Shown here in pieces: positions 41,482-49,634 of a stretch of DNA of 64,000 bases. The position numbers and the translations under genes are program-made. Under the pieces are notes generated by a model. It made no database searches. It was not told where the DNA came from and saw only the letters and a list, made by a program, of their open reading frames with translations. The first letter of the stretch is position 1. Every line of letters begins with the position of its first letter. Source of the DNA: Microbacterium proteolyticum (GTDB lineage Bacteria; Actinomycetota; Actinomycetes; Actinomycetales; Microbacteriaceae); the NCBI RefSeq assembly GCF_030818075.1, contig NZ_JAUSZZ010000001.1, forward strand, positions 1,798,001 through 1,862,000, in the 5' to 3' direction.

Positions 41482-41576
41482 GCCGAGGGGTCGGCCGGGT
41501 CCTGCGGTCACCGAGGGTCAGCCCGGTCTTCCGGTGGCCGAGGGGTCAGCCGGGTCCTGCGGTCGCCGAGGGTCAG
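41482..41576. repeat. 55-base tandem repeat after the MarR gene
   Basis: A unit starting GCCGAGGGGTC and containing GCCGGGTCCTGCGGTC occurs twice (from 41482 and 41537) with a few changes. It reaches the stop of the converging gene. Confidence 0.7.
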
Positions 41577-41920
41577 TCGCGAGCCGCGGCGAGGAAAGCT
41601 TCGGAGCGCGCCTGCAGGAAAGAGCAGAGCGCTGCAAGGGTGGAGAGTTCGCCGGCCAGGGCCATCACGCGGCCGGCCGGCAGGGGAGCGGCGTCTTCAC
41701 GCGGCTCGAAGGTGACGGCCCACTGCGTCGATCCCTCCTCCGCACCGGGTGCGACGTAGAACGTCGTCGACACGCTCCGTAGACGCGCGGCGATCAGACC
41801 GGCGTCCTCCCCGTCTTCGCTGTCCTGGGGGATCACGCGGAGAATCGCCGCATCGTCGAAACCGAGGGCGCGGAAATCATCGACCCATGTCTGCAGCGTC
41901 GTCATTGTGCGAAACGGCAT
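41573..41920 (-). CDS. Hypothetical protein
   Basis: 115 residues from ATG 41920, with AAGGGATTCCC upstream; ATG 41905 would overlap the stop of a small upstream frame. Balanced coding composition: LQTWVDDFRALGFDDAAILR, VIPQDSEDGEDAGLIAARL, then STTFYVAPGAEEG and a helical end ALCSFLQARSEAFLAAARD. No membrane segment or signal peptide. No domain is recognised. Single gene converging on marR. Confidence 0.6.
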   Translation of the reverse strand: MPFRTMTTLQTWVDDFRALGFDDAAILRVIPQDSEDGEDAGLIAARLRSVSTTFYVAPGAEEGSTQWAVTFEPREDAAPLPAGRVMALAGELSTLAALCSFLQARSEAFLAAARD

Positions 41921-42322
41921 GGGAATCCCTTCGAGGCGAGTGCCGCGTCGCGGCGCTCCTCATTATGACGGGACAGCTGCGCCTCGACCGGCGTCACGCG
42001 CTTCGCTTTGATATCCCACGCTCGGCCTCCCCGGCAGATCTCGCCGCGGAGCCCGCCCGGCAGGTGCGCCCGGCGGACGCAGGCCAGAGCGCGGTCAGGG
42101 GCACGGGAATTGCGCGTCGCGGACGGTTCCTCGCGTGTCGCGTCCCTCTTATGCGAAATACGCACCAAAGTCGACGCACAGGTTACGGTGGAATGCGGGT
42201 GCGGGGGCGTGGGCTCGATCCGGGGCCCGTTGCGACGACGGCGTGAGAGCGTTCCCATACCTTCTCCACCGGGGCGGCGCAATGGACTTGCCGCACATTC
42301 TCGGACGATTTAGGAAACACCC
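41921..42322. other. 402-base stretch without a confident gene
   Basis: On the minus strand a frame ending at 41902 has a coding-like tail, VTPVEAQLSRHNEERRDAAL, with high third-position GC; it may be a 31-residue ORF starting at a GTG or the end of a lost gene. The rest shows no start signal or family motif. TTTAGGA near 42310 may be a promoter part for the AraC gene. Confidence 0.5.
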
Positions 42323-43258
42323 GTGGAGCACACCAACATCGAAACGCGCGACGCGGAGACCGTCGAGCATCTCTGGCAGACCATCGTCCCGGGGGCGCGC
42401 ATCTCGCGCGCCGAAGCCATCCAGCCGGCGCTCGCCTGGCACGCGGTGTCCGATCCCGGATTCGGTTTCTGCGACTACACGGTGGGCTCCACGATGCTCG
42501 TCGAGAACGACCCGCGAGACCAGGTCGTGGTCGGCCGCATCGCAGGTCCCCGGGTGGCGGGGACCTACCGGCGGGAGCGTATCGACACGGCGGTGCCGTT
42601 CATGGTCGTAGACCGCCCTCTCGAGGTCGCGTTCACGGGCCGCATCGCCGGCACCGCGGTGTCGTTCGCGCGATCGGAGTTCGACGATGCTGCGCGCCGA
42701 CTGTCGGGTGACGACACCCTCCGCGTGCGCCCCACCGGCTACGCCCCCGTGAGCGAGCAGCGATTGCGGTACTGGACGCGCACGTGGGAGTTCGCCCGCG
42801 ACGTGCTGCTGCGCTCGCCCGAGCGCACCCCGATCATCGAACAGCAGGCGCGCGCCTTGATCCTCGAGGCATCCCTCCTCACCTTCCCGACCACGTTCAC
42901 CGACGCGCTCGCCGCGGGTCGCCCGTCGCGGCCGCTTCCGGCACCGGTGCGTCGCGCCAAGGCCTTCGTCGAGGCGCACGCGGCGGAGCCGGTCGTGCTC
43001 GCCGACATCGCCCAGGCGGCGCGCCTGTCGCCTCGCGGCCTGCAGTACGCCTTCCGCGCGGCGACCGGGCGCACCCCCATGCAGTACCTCCGCCGGGTGC
43101 GACTCGACGCCGCGCGCGCGGAGCTGCGCAGCGCCGACCCGTCGGTCGAGACCGTCGCCGCCGTCGCGGCCCGATGGGGCTTCTCCAACCTCGGTCGCTT
43201 CGCCGCGATGTACCGCGCCGAGTTCGGCGAGACCCCGTCCACGACGCTCCGCTCCTGA
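42323..43258 (+). CDS. AraC-family regulator (paralog 3)
   Basis: 311 residues from GTG 42323. N-terminal sensing domain (ETVEHLWQTIVPGARISRAE and FGFCDYTVGSTMLVEND), then the HTH pair VLADIAQAARLSPRGLQYAF and TVAAVAARWGFSNLGRFAAM, ending FGETPSTTLRS. The linker and HTH region are very close to the paralog at 21925 (both read RRVRL.AA.AEL between the helices). Its stop is five bases from the stop of the converging LysR gene. Targets unknown. Confidence 0.87.
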   Translation: MEHTNIETRDAETVEHLWQTIVPGARISRAEAIQPALAWHAVSDPGFGFCDYTVGSTMLVENDPRDQVVVGRIAGPRVAGTYRRERIDTAVPFMVVDRPLEVAFTGRIAGTAVSFARSEFDDAARRLSGDDTLRVRPTGYAPVSEQRLRYWTRTWEFARDVLLRSPERTPIIEQQARALILEASLLTFPTTFTDALAAGRPSRPLPAPVRRAKAFVEAHAAEPVVLADIAQAARLSPRGLQYAFRAATGRTPMQYLRRVRLDAARAELRSADPSVETVAAVAARWGFSNLGRFAAMYRAEFGETPSTTLRS

Positions 43259-43263
43259 GCCGC

Positions 43264-44205
43264 TCACGACATCGGCGAGGGCAGGACCGGACTGTTCGCT
43301 GTCAGTCGGGCCAGCACGCGGTGTGCGAGCTTCATGAACTCGGTCGTGGCGGGGGAGACGGCTCCACCGCGCCGGGTGATGAAGGCGTAGTGCTCGTTGA
43401 ATGCCGGCGTCAGCGTCGTCCACTGCAGTCCTCGCTCGGCGATCACCGATCGCCCGACGTGGTACGACACGAGAGAGTCGCCCACCCCCTGCGCGGCGAG
43501 CTCGAGCGCATGTGTCTGGAACTCGACCTCGATGATGGGGGTCAACGCCCGCCCGGCGGCCTGGGCGCGTTGGAGGATCGACACTCGCAAAGGGTCATCC
43601 TGTGACCAGCGCGCCTCGGAAAGGATGAGGGGGCGGGACGCGAGGGTCTCGATCGCGACCGGCTCTGCGGTGTGAGAGGGGTTCCGGGACACATAGACGA
43701 CCTGGTCGACGAAGACGCTCTGCGAGACGACGAGGTCGCGGTCGTCCACCGGCAGCTGGACCAAGCCCGCCTCGAGCTCGCCCCCTCGCACGGCGTCGGC
43801 GACCTCCGCCGAGTTCAGCCCGGTCACACGGATGCGCACTCCCGGGTGCTGCTCATGGAACTCGCGGATGAGGTCGGTCAGCAGATACAGGTGTGCGCTG
43901 TTGAAGGTGCCGAACGATACGGTGCCCTCTTCGATGCTCTTGACGCGCCGACCGAAGTCGGCCAGTTCGACCACGTCGTTCACCGCGCGTTCGGCCAGCG
44001 GCAGCAGCTGTCGGCCCGCCTCGGTGAGGGTCAGTCTCCGCCCCGTGCGGCTGAATAGGCGCAGACCGAGGTTCTGTTCCAGCACCGCGATCTGCTCCGA
44101 GAGGCTGGGTTGTGCAATGCGGTGCTCTGCCGAAGCCGCGGCGAACGTGCCGACGCGGGCGGCGGTGACGAAGTACTCCAGCTGTCGAACGGTGGGGAGG
44201 GGCAT
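43264..44205 (-). CDS. LysR-family regulator
   Basis: 313 residues. N-terminal winged helix: VRQLEYFVTAARVGTFAAAS, RIAQPSLSEQIAVLEQNLGL and RLFSRTGRRLTLTEAGRQLL. The C-terminal effector-binding domain runs from about residue 95 (VSFGTFNSAHLYLLTDLIRE). Such regulators sit next to the operon they activate in response to a pathway compound. It is divergent from the eight-gene operon starting at 44319 and is its likely regulator. Confidence 0.9.
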   Translation of the reverse strand: MPLPTVRQLEYFVTAARVGTFAAASAEHRIAQPSLSEQIAVLEQNLGLRLFSRTGRRLTLTEAGRQLLPLAERAVNDVVELADFGRRVKSIEEGTVSFGTFNSAHLYLLTDLIREFHEQHPGVRIRVTGLNSAEVADAVRGGELEAGLVQLPVDDRDLVVSQSVFVDQVVYVSRNPSHTAEPVAIETLASRPLILSEARWSQDDPLRVSILQRAQAAGRALTPIIEVEFQTHALELAAQGVGDSLVSYHVGRSVIAERGLQWTTLTPAFNEHYAFITRRGGAVSPATTEFMKLAHRVLARLTANSPVLPSPMS

Positions 44206-44318
44206 GCGTGTACTCCAAGGTTTTTCCTGTGCTCACCATAGCGAAACAAGTCTGGCTCTAACGCCGCGTCGTTGGTGCACTGGTTCCAGGTCGTAACCGA
44301 TACGAACGGAGATAGGGA
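44206..44318. promoter_or_regulatory. Divergent LysR/operon control region
   Basis: 113 bases between the lysR start and the first SDR gene; AT-richer than its surroundings (AAGGTTTTTCCTGTGC, ATAGCGAAACAAG) and the expected place for a T-N11-A LysR site. Confidence 0.5.
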
Positions 44319-45035
44319 ATGCACGGAACGGCGGGTGTCGCCCTCATCACCGGCGCCGCGAGCGGGATGGGCGCGAGCGCCGTGGCCCTTTTTCTCGAGC
44401 GGGGGTACCGGGTTCTGGGAATCGATGTGACGTCGACCTCGGCGCCGCGCGGGTTCGACGCGTCGTACGTCTCGGTCGTCGCCGACGTGCGGTCCCGTCC
44501 CGCGCTCGAGCAGGCCATCGACGGCGCCCTCGAACTCGAGGACTCCATCGATGTGGTCGCCAATATCGCGGGCGTCTACCCGCCGACGACGCTCGAGACG
44601 TACGACGAGGAGACTTTCCACCGCATCTTCGACATCAACGTGCTCGGCATCCTGAACGTCATCGCCGCGGCCCGTCCGCGGCTGGTCCGCGGGGCCTCGA
44701 TCGTCAACTTCGCCTCGGTGGACGCGTTCGAGGTCTCGCGCGGACAGCTGCTGTATGGCGCCTCGAAGGCGGCGGTGGTCATGCTCACCAAGTCGCTCGC
44801 CCTGGAGCTTGCGGGTGACGGCATCCGCGTCAACGGCATCGCCCCCGGGTGGGTCGCGACCCCGGGGAACGCCGCGACGGGACGAATGGATGCCGCTGCG
44901 GCATCCATTCCTCTCGGACGGGTGGCTCAGCCCGAGGAGATCGCCGCGTGGGTGTGGCTCGTCTCACAGCCGGACTACGGCGCCTTCCTGACGGGGGAGA
45001 CCATTGTGCTCTCCGGCGGGGATGTCCTGCGATGA
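44319..45035 (+). CDS. SDR oxidoreductase, first gene of the transport/oxidation operon
   Basis: 238 residues. TGAASGMGASAVALFLERG binds the nucleotide, NIAGVYPP takes the place of NAG, and the active site is VNFASVDAFEVSRGQLLYGA with YGASK. The end WLVSQPDYGAFLTGETIVLSGG is normal. Overlaps the next gene (ATGA). The substrate is unknown; the neighbours suggest oxidation of an imported compound. Confidence 0.88.
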   Translation: MHGTAGVALITGAASGMGASAVALFLERGYRVLGIDVTSTSAPRGFDASYVSVVADVRSRPALEQAIDGALELEDSIDVVANIAGVYPPTTLETYDEETFHRIFDINVLGILNVIAAARPRLVRGASIVNFASVDAFEVSRGQLLYGASKAAVVMLTKSLALELAGDGIRVNGIAPGWVATPGNAATGRMDAAAASIPLGRVAQPEEIAAWVWLVSQPDYGAFLTGETIVLSGGDVLR

Positions 45036-45751
45036 CGGCCCCGCTCGTCGTGCTCACCGGCGCCGCCCGGGGACAGGGGGCTGCCCACGCCGAACTGCTC
45101 GTGGGCCGGGGGTACGCCGTCCTCGTCGCGGACGTCCGCGACGAAGAGGGTGAAGCGACCGCGAGAGGCCTGCGCGCCGTGGGAGCCGACGCGACGTACC
45201 GGCACCTCGACGTGACGTCCGAGGCCGACTGGTCCGCGCTCGCCGCAGACATCCGCACCAGTGGGGCGTCACTGCGCGGCCTCGTGAACAACGCGGGCAT
45301 CCTGCGCCATCACGTCATCGCCGAGACGTCTGTCGACGAGTGGGAGCAGCAGTTCGCGGTGAACGCCCGCAGCGCTTTCCTCGGCATCCGGGCTCTTGCT
45401 CCGCTCATGGCCGACGGAGGCTCGATCGTCAACGTCTCGTCAACGGCTGCGCTGGTCGGCGCGACCGGCTACGCGGCGTACTCCGCGTCGAAGGCTGCGC
45501 TGCTCGGCCTGACCCGCGCCGCCGCCGTCGAATTGGCGCCTCGGGTCCGGGTCAATGCCATCTGTCCCGGCGGCGTCGCCACCGCGATGAACGACGACGA
45601 ACCCGCGGGAGGGTCGAGCTCGGCCGCTCCGCTCGGCCGGCGCGCCCGGGTCGATGAGATCTCTCCCCTCGTGGCTTATCTCATCAGCGACGACGCCGCT
45701 TTCATGACCGGCTCCGCCCTCACCATCGACGGCGGTCTGACCGCCGCGTGA
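45032..45751 (+). CDS. SDR oxidoreductase, second gene of the operon
   Basis: 239 residues from ATG 45032. TGAARGQGAAHAELLVGRG, NNAGILRH, then IVNVSSTAALVGATGYAAYS with the Ser-Tyr-Lys site and INAICPGG-like VRVNAICPGGVATAMNDDE. Clearly a second, different SDR rather than a recent copy of the first (identity looks low outside motifs). Likely acts on the same compound at another step. About 70 bases separate it from the binding-protein gene. Confidence 0.88.
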   Translation: MTAPLVVLTGAARGQGAAHAELLVGRGYAVLVADVRDEEGEATARGLRAVGADATYRHLDVTSEADWSALAADIRTSGASLRGLVNNAGILRHHVIAETSVDEWEQQFAVNARSAFLGIRALAPLMADGGSIVNVSSTAALVGATGYAAYSASKAALLGLTRAAAVELAPRVRVNAICPGGVATAMNDDEPAGGSSSAAPLGRRARVDEISPLVAYLISDDAAFMTGSALTIDGGLTAA

Positions 45752-45824
45752 GAACCGCACCACCCGCACCTCGCACCCGACTGCTTCACCCGAACCGCTC
45801 CACCCGACCCGAAGGAACAGCACG

Positions 45825-46712
45825 ATGACTCGCCCCCTGCCCCGCCGCTCCATGCTCCGTCGCCCCCTCCCCGCCCTCGCCCTGCTGGCCGTGGCTGGTG
45901 TCGCTTTCACCGGCTGCGCGTCTGCCGCTCCTGCCTCCACGGTCGCGGCTGACTGCACGCCGGCGGACGAAGGGCTCACGACCTTCACGGCCGGAACCCT
46001 CACCGTCGGCGTTCCTGAGAACCCGCCGTACACCCAGACCGATGGCTCCGGTGGGGCCTCCGGCATCGAGATCGACATCATCGAGAAGCTCGCCGATGCC
46101 GAGTGCCTCGCCGTCAGCTACGTGCCGATCACCTACGCCAACGGCATCCCGATGATCACCGAGCAGAAGAAGACCGACATCATCACCGGCGGATGGTACG
46201 TCACGCCCACGCGTGCCGAGCAGGTCGGGTTCACCACCCCGACGATGTACGACACCATGGGCGTCGTCTCCAAGGCCGGCATCGACACCGTCGACGAGCT
46301 CGAGACGGTCGGCACCGTCGGCACCGGCACGGGCTTCTCGTGGAACGAAGAGCTCGCACCCCTGCTCGGCAGCACGCTGCAGCAGTACCCCGGCACCGTG
46401 GAGATGAAGCAGGACCTCGTCGCCGGTCGCATCCAGGCCGCCCTCGACGGCTACGCGGTCGCCGTGGCCGCGTACGCCGACACCGACTACAAGGTCGAGC
46501 CCATCCAGGCCGACCCCCGTGTGTCGATCACCCAGTCGAAGCCGCTGATCGCCTTCCCCGTCTCGAAGGACAACTCCGCGCTGTCCGACGCCTTCAGCGC
46601 GCTCATCGACGAGTACCGCACCGACGGCACGCTCGCCGACCTGCTGGCCGCCTACGACCTGCCGGCCGACCTGCTGGTGCCCGCCGACGCCGCGGCGACC
46701 TCCATTCGATGA
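45825..46712 (+). CDS. ABC transporter substrate-binding lipoprotein (family 3, amino-acid type)
   Basis: 295 residues. Lipoprotein signal with lipobox FTGC (Cys31). The mature protein has the family-3 opening LTVGVPENPPYTQTDGSGG, IEIDIIEKLADAECL, then DIITGGWYVTPTRAEQVGFT and SKDNSALSDAFSALIDEYR. It captures a polar, probably amino-acid-like, compound outside the membrane for the two permeases and ATPase that follow. The site lacks a clear Arg-Asp pair typical of strict amino acid binders, so the ligand is uncertain. Confidence 0.9.
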   Translation: MTRPLPRRSMLRRPLPALALLAVAGVAFTGCASAAPASTVAADCTPADEGLTTFTAGTLTVGVPENPPYTQTDGSGGASGIEIDIIEKLADAECLAVSYVPITYANGIPMITEQKKTDIITGGWYVTPTRAEQVGFTTPTMYDTMGVVSKAGIDTVDELETVGTVGTGTGFSWNEELAPLLGSTLQQYPGTVEMKQDLVAGRIQAALDGYAVAVAAYADTDYKVEPIQADPRVSITQSKPLIAFPVSKDNSALSDAFSALIDEYRTDGTLADLLAAYDLPADLLVPADAAATSIR

Positions 46713-46718
46713 CCCGCC

Positions 46719-46745
46719 GGGGCGCCCACCGCGCGCGGGCGCCCC
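46719..46745 (+). terminator. Intercistronic hairpin after the binding-protein gene
   Basis: 9-base arms GGGGCGCCC and GGGCGCCCC. In ABC operons such hairpins often leave more binding protein than membrane parts. Confidence 0.55.
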
Positions 46746-46766
46746 GTTCCCCCAGAGAGGTACCGC

Positions 46767-47549
46767 ATGCCCCAGCTGATCACCGAGGTCAACGAGCTCG
46801 CCACCGCGGGCGTCACGATCTCGCACCTGTCGAAGAGCTTCGGCAGCAACCTCGTCCTCGACGACATCTCCATGACCGTCGCGCCCGGGAGCGTCACGGC
46901 GCTCATCGGCCCGTCGGGGTCCGGCAAGAGCACGCTCCTGCGGTGCGTGAACCTGCTCGAGCAGCCTGACCGTGGCACGATCACGGTCGGGTCCACGACC
47001 ATCGAGGCCGGCGCCAAGGTCACCGACCGTGCGCTGCTCGCGCTGCGACGTCAGGTCGGCATGGTGTTCCAGTCCTTCAACCTCTTCCCGCACATGACGG
47101 TGCTGCGCAACGTCGCCTACCCGCAGGAGAAGATCCTGGGCCGCTCGCGTGCCGAGGCCGAGGAGCGGGCCCTCACCCTGCTGGAGCGGGTCGGCCTGCG
47201 CGACAAGGCGCAGCAGCACCCCGGCCGCTGTTCCGGCGGGCAGCAGCAGCGCATCGCCATCGTGCGGGCGCTCGCCCTGAACCCCCGCGCGATGCTGTTC
47301 GACGAGCCCACGAGCGCACTCGACCCCGAGGTGGGCGTCGAGGTCCTCGCGGTGATGCGCGAGCTCGCCGACAGCGGCATGACGATGATCGTCGTCACCC
47401 ACGAGATGCAGTTCGCGCGGGACGTGTCCGACCACCTCGTGGTGATGGCCGACGGCCACATCATCGAGGAGGGCGACCCTCGCGCGATCATGGCCGCGCC
47501 GAGCCAGGAGCGCACGCGCCGCTTCCTCTCGGCCGTCCTGGAGCGCTGA
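46767..47549 (+). CDS. ABC transporter ATP-binding protein, amino-acid type
   Basis: 260 residues. Walker [11 protein letters not shown]-loop in [19 protein letters not shown], signature [15 protein letters not shown], Walker [20 protein letters not shown] and the H-loop [10 protein letters not shown]. Sequence and length fit the polar-amino-acid uptake group. ATG 46767 follows AGAGAGGTACCGC. Powers import with the two permeases; sits two bases before the first permease start. Confidence 0.94.
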   Translation: MPQLITEVNELATAGVTISHLSKSFGSNLVLDDISMTVAPGSVTALIGPSGSGKSTLLRCVNLLEQPDRGTITVGSTTIEAGAKVTDRALLALRRQVGMVFQSFNLFPHMTVLRNVAYPQEKILGRSRAEAEERALTLLERVGLRDKAQQHPGRCSGGQQQRIAIVRALALNPRAMLFDEPTSALDPEVGVEVLAVMRELADSGMTMIVVTHEMQFARDVSDHLVVMADGHIIEEGDPRAIMAAPSQERTRRFLSAVLER

Positions 47550-47550
47550 G

Positions 47551-48189
47551 GTGGAGGCCGTCGTCGCGGTCCTGCTCGGACTGCCCATGACCCTCCTCGT
47601 GACCGCCGCCGCTTTCGCGATCGGTCTGGTCGGGGGCATCCCGTTGATGCTCGGCCTGCGCTCGCGCCACCGCGTCGTGCGCCTGGCCGTGCGCTTCGTC
47701 GTCGACCTCATCCGCGGCATCCCGCCGATCGTGTGGCTGTTCGTGCTGTTCTTCGGGGTCTCGATCGGTGCGTTGCGGTTCAACGCCCTCGCGGCCGCGA
47801 TCGTCGGTCTCGGGATCATCTCGGCGGCCTACCTCGCCGAGATCTACCGCGGAGGCTTCGCGACGCTCCCCGCCGGCCAGACCGAGGCGGCCCACGCGCT
47901 GGGTCTCGGACGCCGCTCGACCTTCGTCCGGGTGCTGGCGCCCCAGGCGGCCCGCACGGCCCTGCCCTCGGTCACGACGTTCCTGCTCGCGCTACTGAAG
48001 GACTCCTCCATCGCCTCCACGATCGGCGTCACCGACATGGTCTTCGCCGCCAACACGTTCGTGCGCCAGAACCCCATGACGGCCGGCCTCACCCCGTTCT
48101 TCGTCGCCGCCGCCGTGTACGTGGCGATCAGTATCCCGCTGGCCATCGTCGCTCGCCGGCTCGATGCGCGCATGAGAAGGAGCGCCTGA
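47551..48189 (+). CDS. ABC transporter permease, amino-acid type (first)
   Basis: 212 residues from GTG 47551. Five membrane helices and the EAA loop GQTEAAHALGLGRRSTFVRV, which touches the ATPase, then LAPQAARTALPSVTTFLLAL. HisM/GlnP-like. Overlaps the next permease (TGATG). Together they form the heterodimeric channel of the transporter. Confidence 0.92.
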   Translation: MEAVVAVLLGLPMTLLVTAAAFAIGLVGGIPLMLGLRSRHRVVRLAVRFVVDLIRGIPPIVWLFVLFFGVSIGALRFNALAAAIVGLGIISAAYLAEIYRGGFATLPAGQTEAAHALGLGRRSTFVRVLAPQAARTALPSVTTFLLALLKDSSIASTIGVTDMVFAANTFVRQNPMTAGLTPFFVAAAVYVAISIPLAIVARRLDARMRRSA

Positions 48190-48834
48190 TGGACCTCTCG
48201 CTGTACCTGCCGCGCCTGCTCGACGGACTCGGCGTCAGCCTGCAGCTCACCGCTCTCTCGGTCGTCTTCGGGTACGCCCTCGGACTCGTCTTCGCGCTCG
48301 GGGTGTCCTCGATCCACCGGGGCCTGCGCTGGCCCGCGCTCGTCGTGGTCGAGGTCGGGCGCGGCATCCCGTCTCTCGTGGTGCTGTACATCGTCTACTA
48401 CGGCCTGCCCGCGGTGGGGGTGCTCTTCACCAACTTCTGGGCCGCGGCGGCGGGTCTGACCTTCACCGTCGCCGCCTATTCGTCCGAGATGATCCGCGCC
48501 GGCATCCAGTCCGTGCCGCGCGGTCAGGGGGGAGGCGGCGGCAGCGCTCGGGCTCTCGCGGCTGCCGACCTTCGCCCGGGTGATCCTCCCGCAGGGTCTG
48601 CGCTCGTCGATCCCGGCCCTCATGGGCCTGGCGATCCAGTCGTTCCAGGGGACGTCGCTGGCGTATTCGATCTCGGTCAACGAGCTGATGAGCCAGGCGT
48701 ACCAGGTGAGCTCGCTCACGTTCGCGTACCTCACCGTCTACGTCGTGACCGGTGTCATCTACGCCGTGGTCGCGGTTCCCGCCACGTGGGCGTCGGTGTG
48801 GGTCGAGCACCGTCTCGCGCGAGGTCACGCATGA
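48189..48834 (+). pseudogene. ABC transporter permease, amino-acid type (second), single-base frameshift
   Basis: Start ATG 48189. The first part reads PRLLDGLGVSLQLTALSVVF, VVEVGRGIPSLVVLYIVYYG and SSEMIRAGIQSVPRGQ. At a run of six G (48527-48532) the frame must skip one base to give the EAA loop AAAALGLSRLPTFARVILPQ and the end FAYLTVYVVTGVIYAVVAVP. The total length minus one is a multiple of three and the corrected stop overlaps the racemase start. Without correction the protein loses its ATPase-contact loop, so transport would fail; a base-calling error is the simpler explanation. Confidence 0.82.
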
Positions 48835-49634
48835 TGCGCCTGACCTGGATCGAGGCGACGGTGGGCGACCCCGCCCACGCGCCCCTGTGGGAGCTGCTCG
48901 CACGCCACGTCGAGCGACTGGCCGCCGGGCGCGCGCAGGTGCGTCTGCGTCACGTCGGCACTGACGCCGGCGGCATCCGCACCCCGGCCAACCGACTCCT
49001 CAGCGATGCGGCCGTGCTCGCGACGGCTCTCGACGCGCAGGGCGCGAGCGACGCCCTCGTCGTGGGCTGCTGGGGCGCGCCGACCGCGGCCGTCCGAGAC
49101 GCGGTGTCGGTCCCGGTGTCGACCCTGACGGATGCCGTGGCACGCACCGCCGGCTCTCTCGCCCGGCGCGCGGCCGTCATCACCGTCGCCCCCGTCCTCG
49201 CGCCCTTGTTCGCCGACGACCTCGCGGCGCACGGCGCGAGCGGTCCGACCGTGCGGGCCTACGCGCCCGAGTCGACCCTCGCCGACGTCACGCGCGCGGT
49301 CATCGACCCCGGTGACCTCATCGCGCGGTTCGACACCGCGGCGCGCTCCGCCGTGGAGGAGGGAGCGGATGCCGTCATCGCGGGCTGCGCCTACCTCGGC
49401 GCCCTCTTCGCGGCGCACGGCTATACCGCCGTCGGCGGCGCCCCCGACGTGCCGGTGTGGGACCCCAACGCGCTCGCGATGGAGCACGTGCTCTCGCTCG
49501 CACGACTCGCGGAGGCCGGTATCCGCCCGACCGACCGCGGTTACCCCCGACCCCACGGCGACCGGGCGAGAGCGCTCGCCGCCGCCGCCCGACGCCTCGA
49601 CGGAATCCCGTCACCCGAAAGGACACCCGCATGA
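48831..49634 (+). CDS. Asp/Glu/hydantoin-racemase-family protein
   Basis: 267 residues from ATG 48831. The two catalytic cysteines of the superfamily are present: Cys in DALVVGCWGAP and Cys in DAVIAGCAYLG. They fit racemases, maleate isomerase or arylmalonate decarboxylase relatives, which work by cysteine proton transfer. The order RLTWIEATVGDP, then DLIARFDTAARSAVEEGADA matches the family. It is flanked by a transporter and a flavin monooxygenase (overlaps of four bases on both sides), so it should process the imported compound. Confidence 0.82.
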   Translation: MMRLTWIEATVGDPAHAPLWELLARHVERLAAGRAQVRLRHVGTDAGGIRTPANRLLSDAAVLATALDAQGASDALVVGCWGAPTAAVRDAVSVPVSTLTDAVARTAGSLARRAAVITVAPVLAPLFADDLAAHGASGPTVRAYAPESTLADVTRAVIDPGDLIARFDTAARSAVEEGADAVIAGCAYLGALFAAHGYTAVGGAPDVPVWDPNALAMEHVLSLARLAEAGIRPTDRGYPRPHGDRARALAAAARRLDGIPSPERTPA

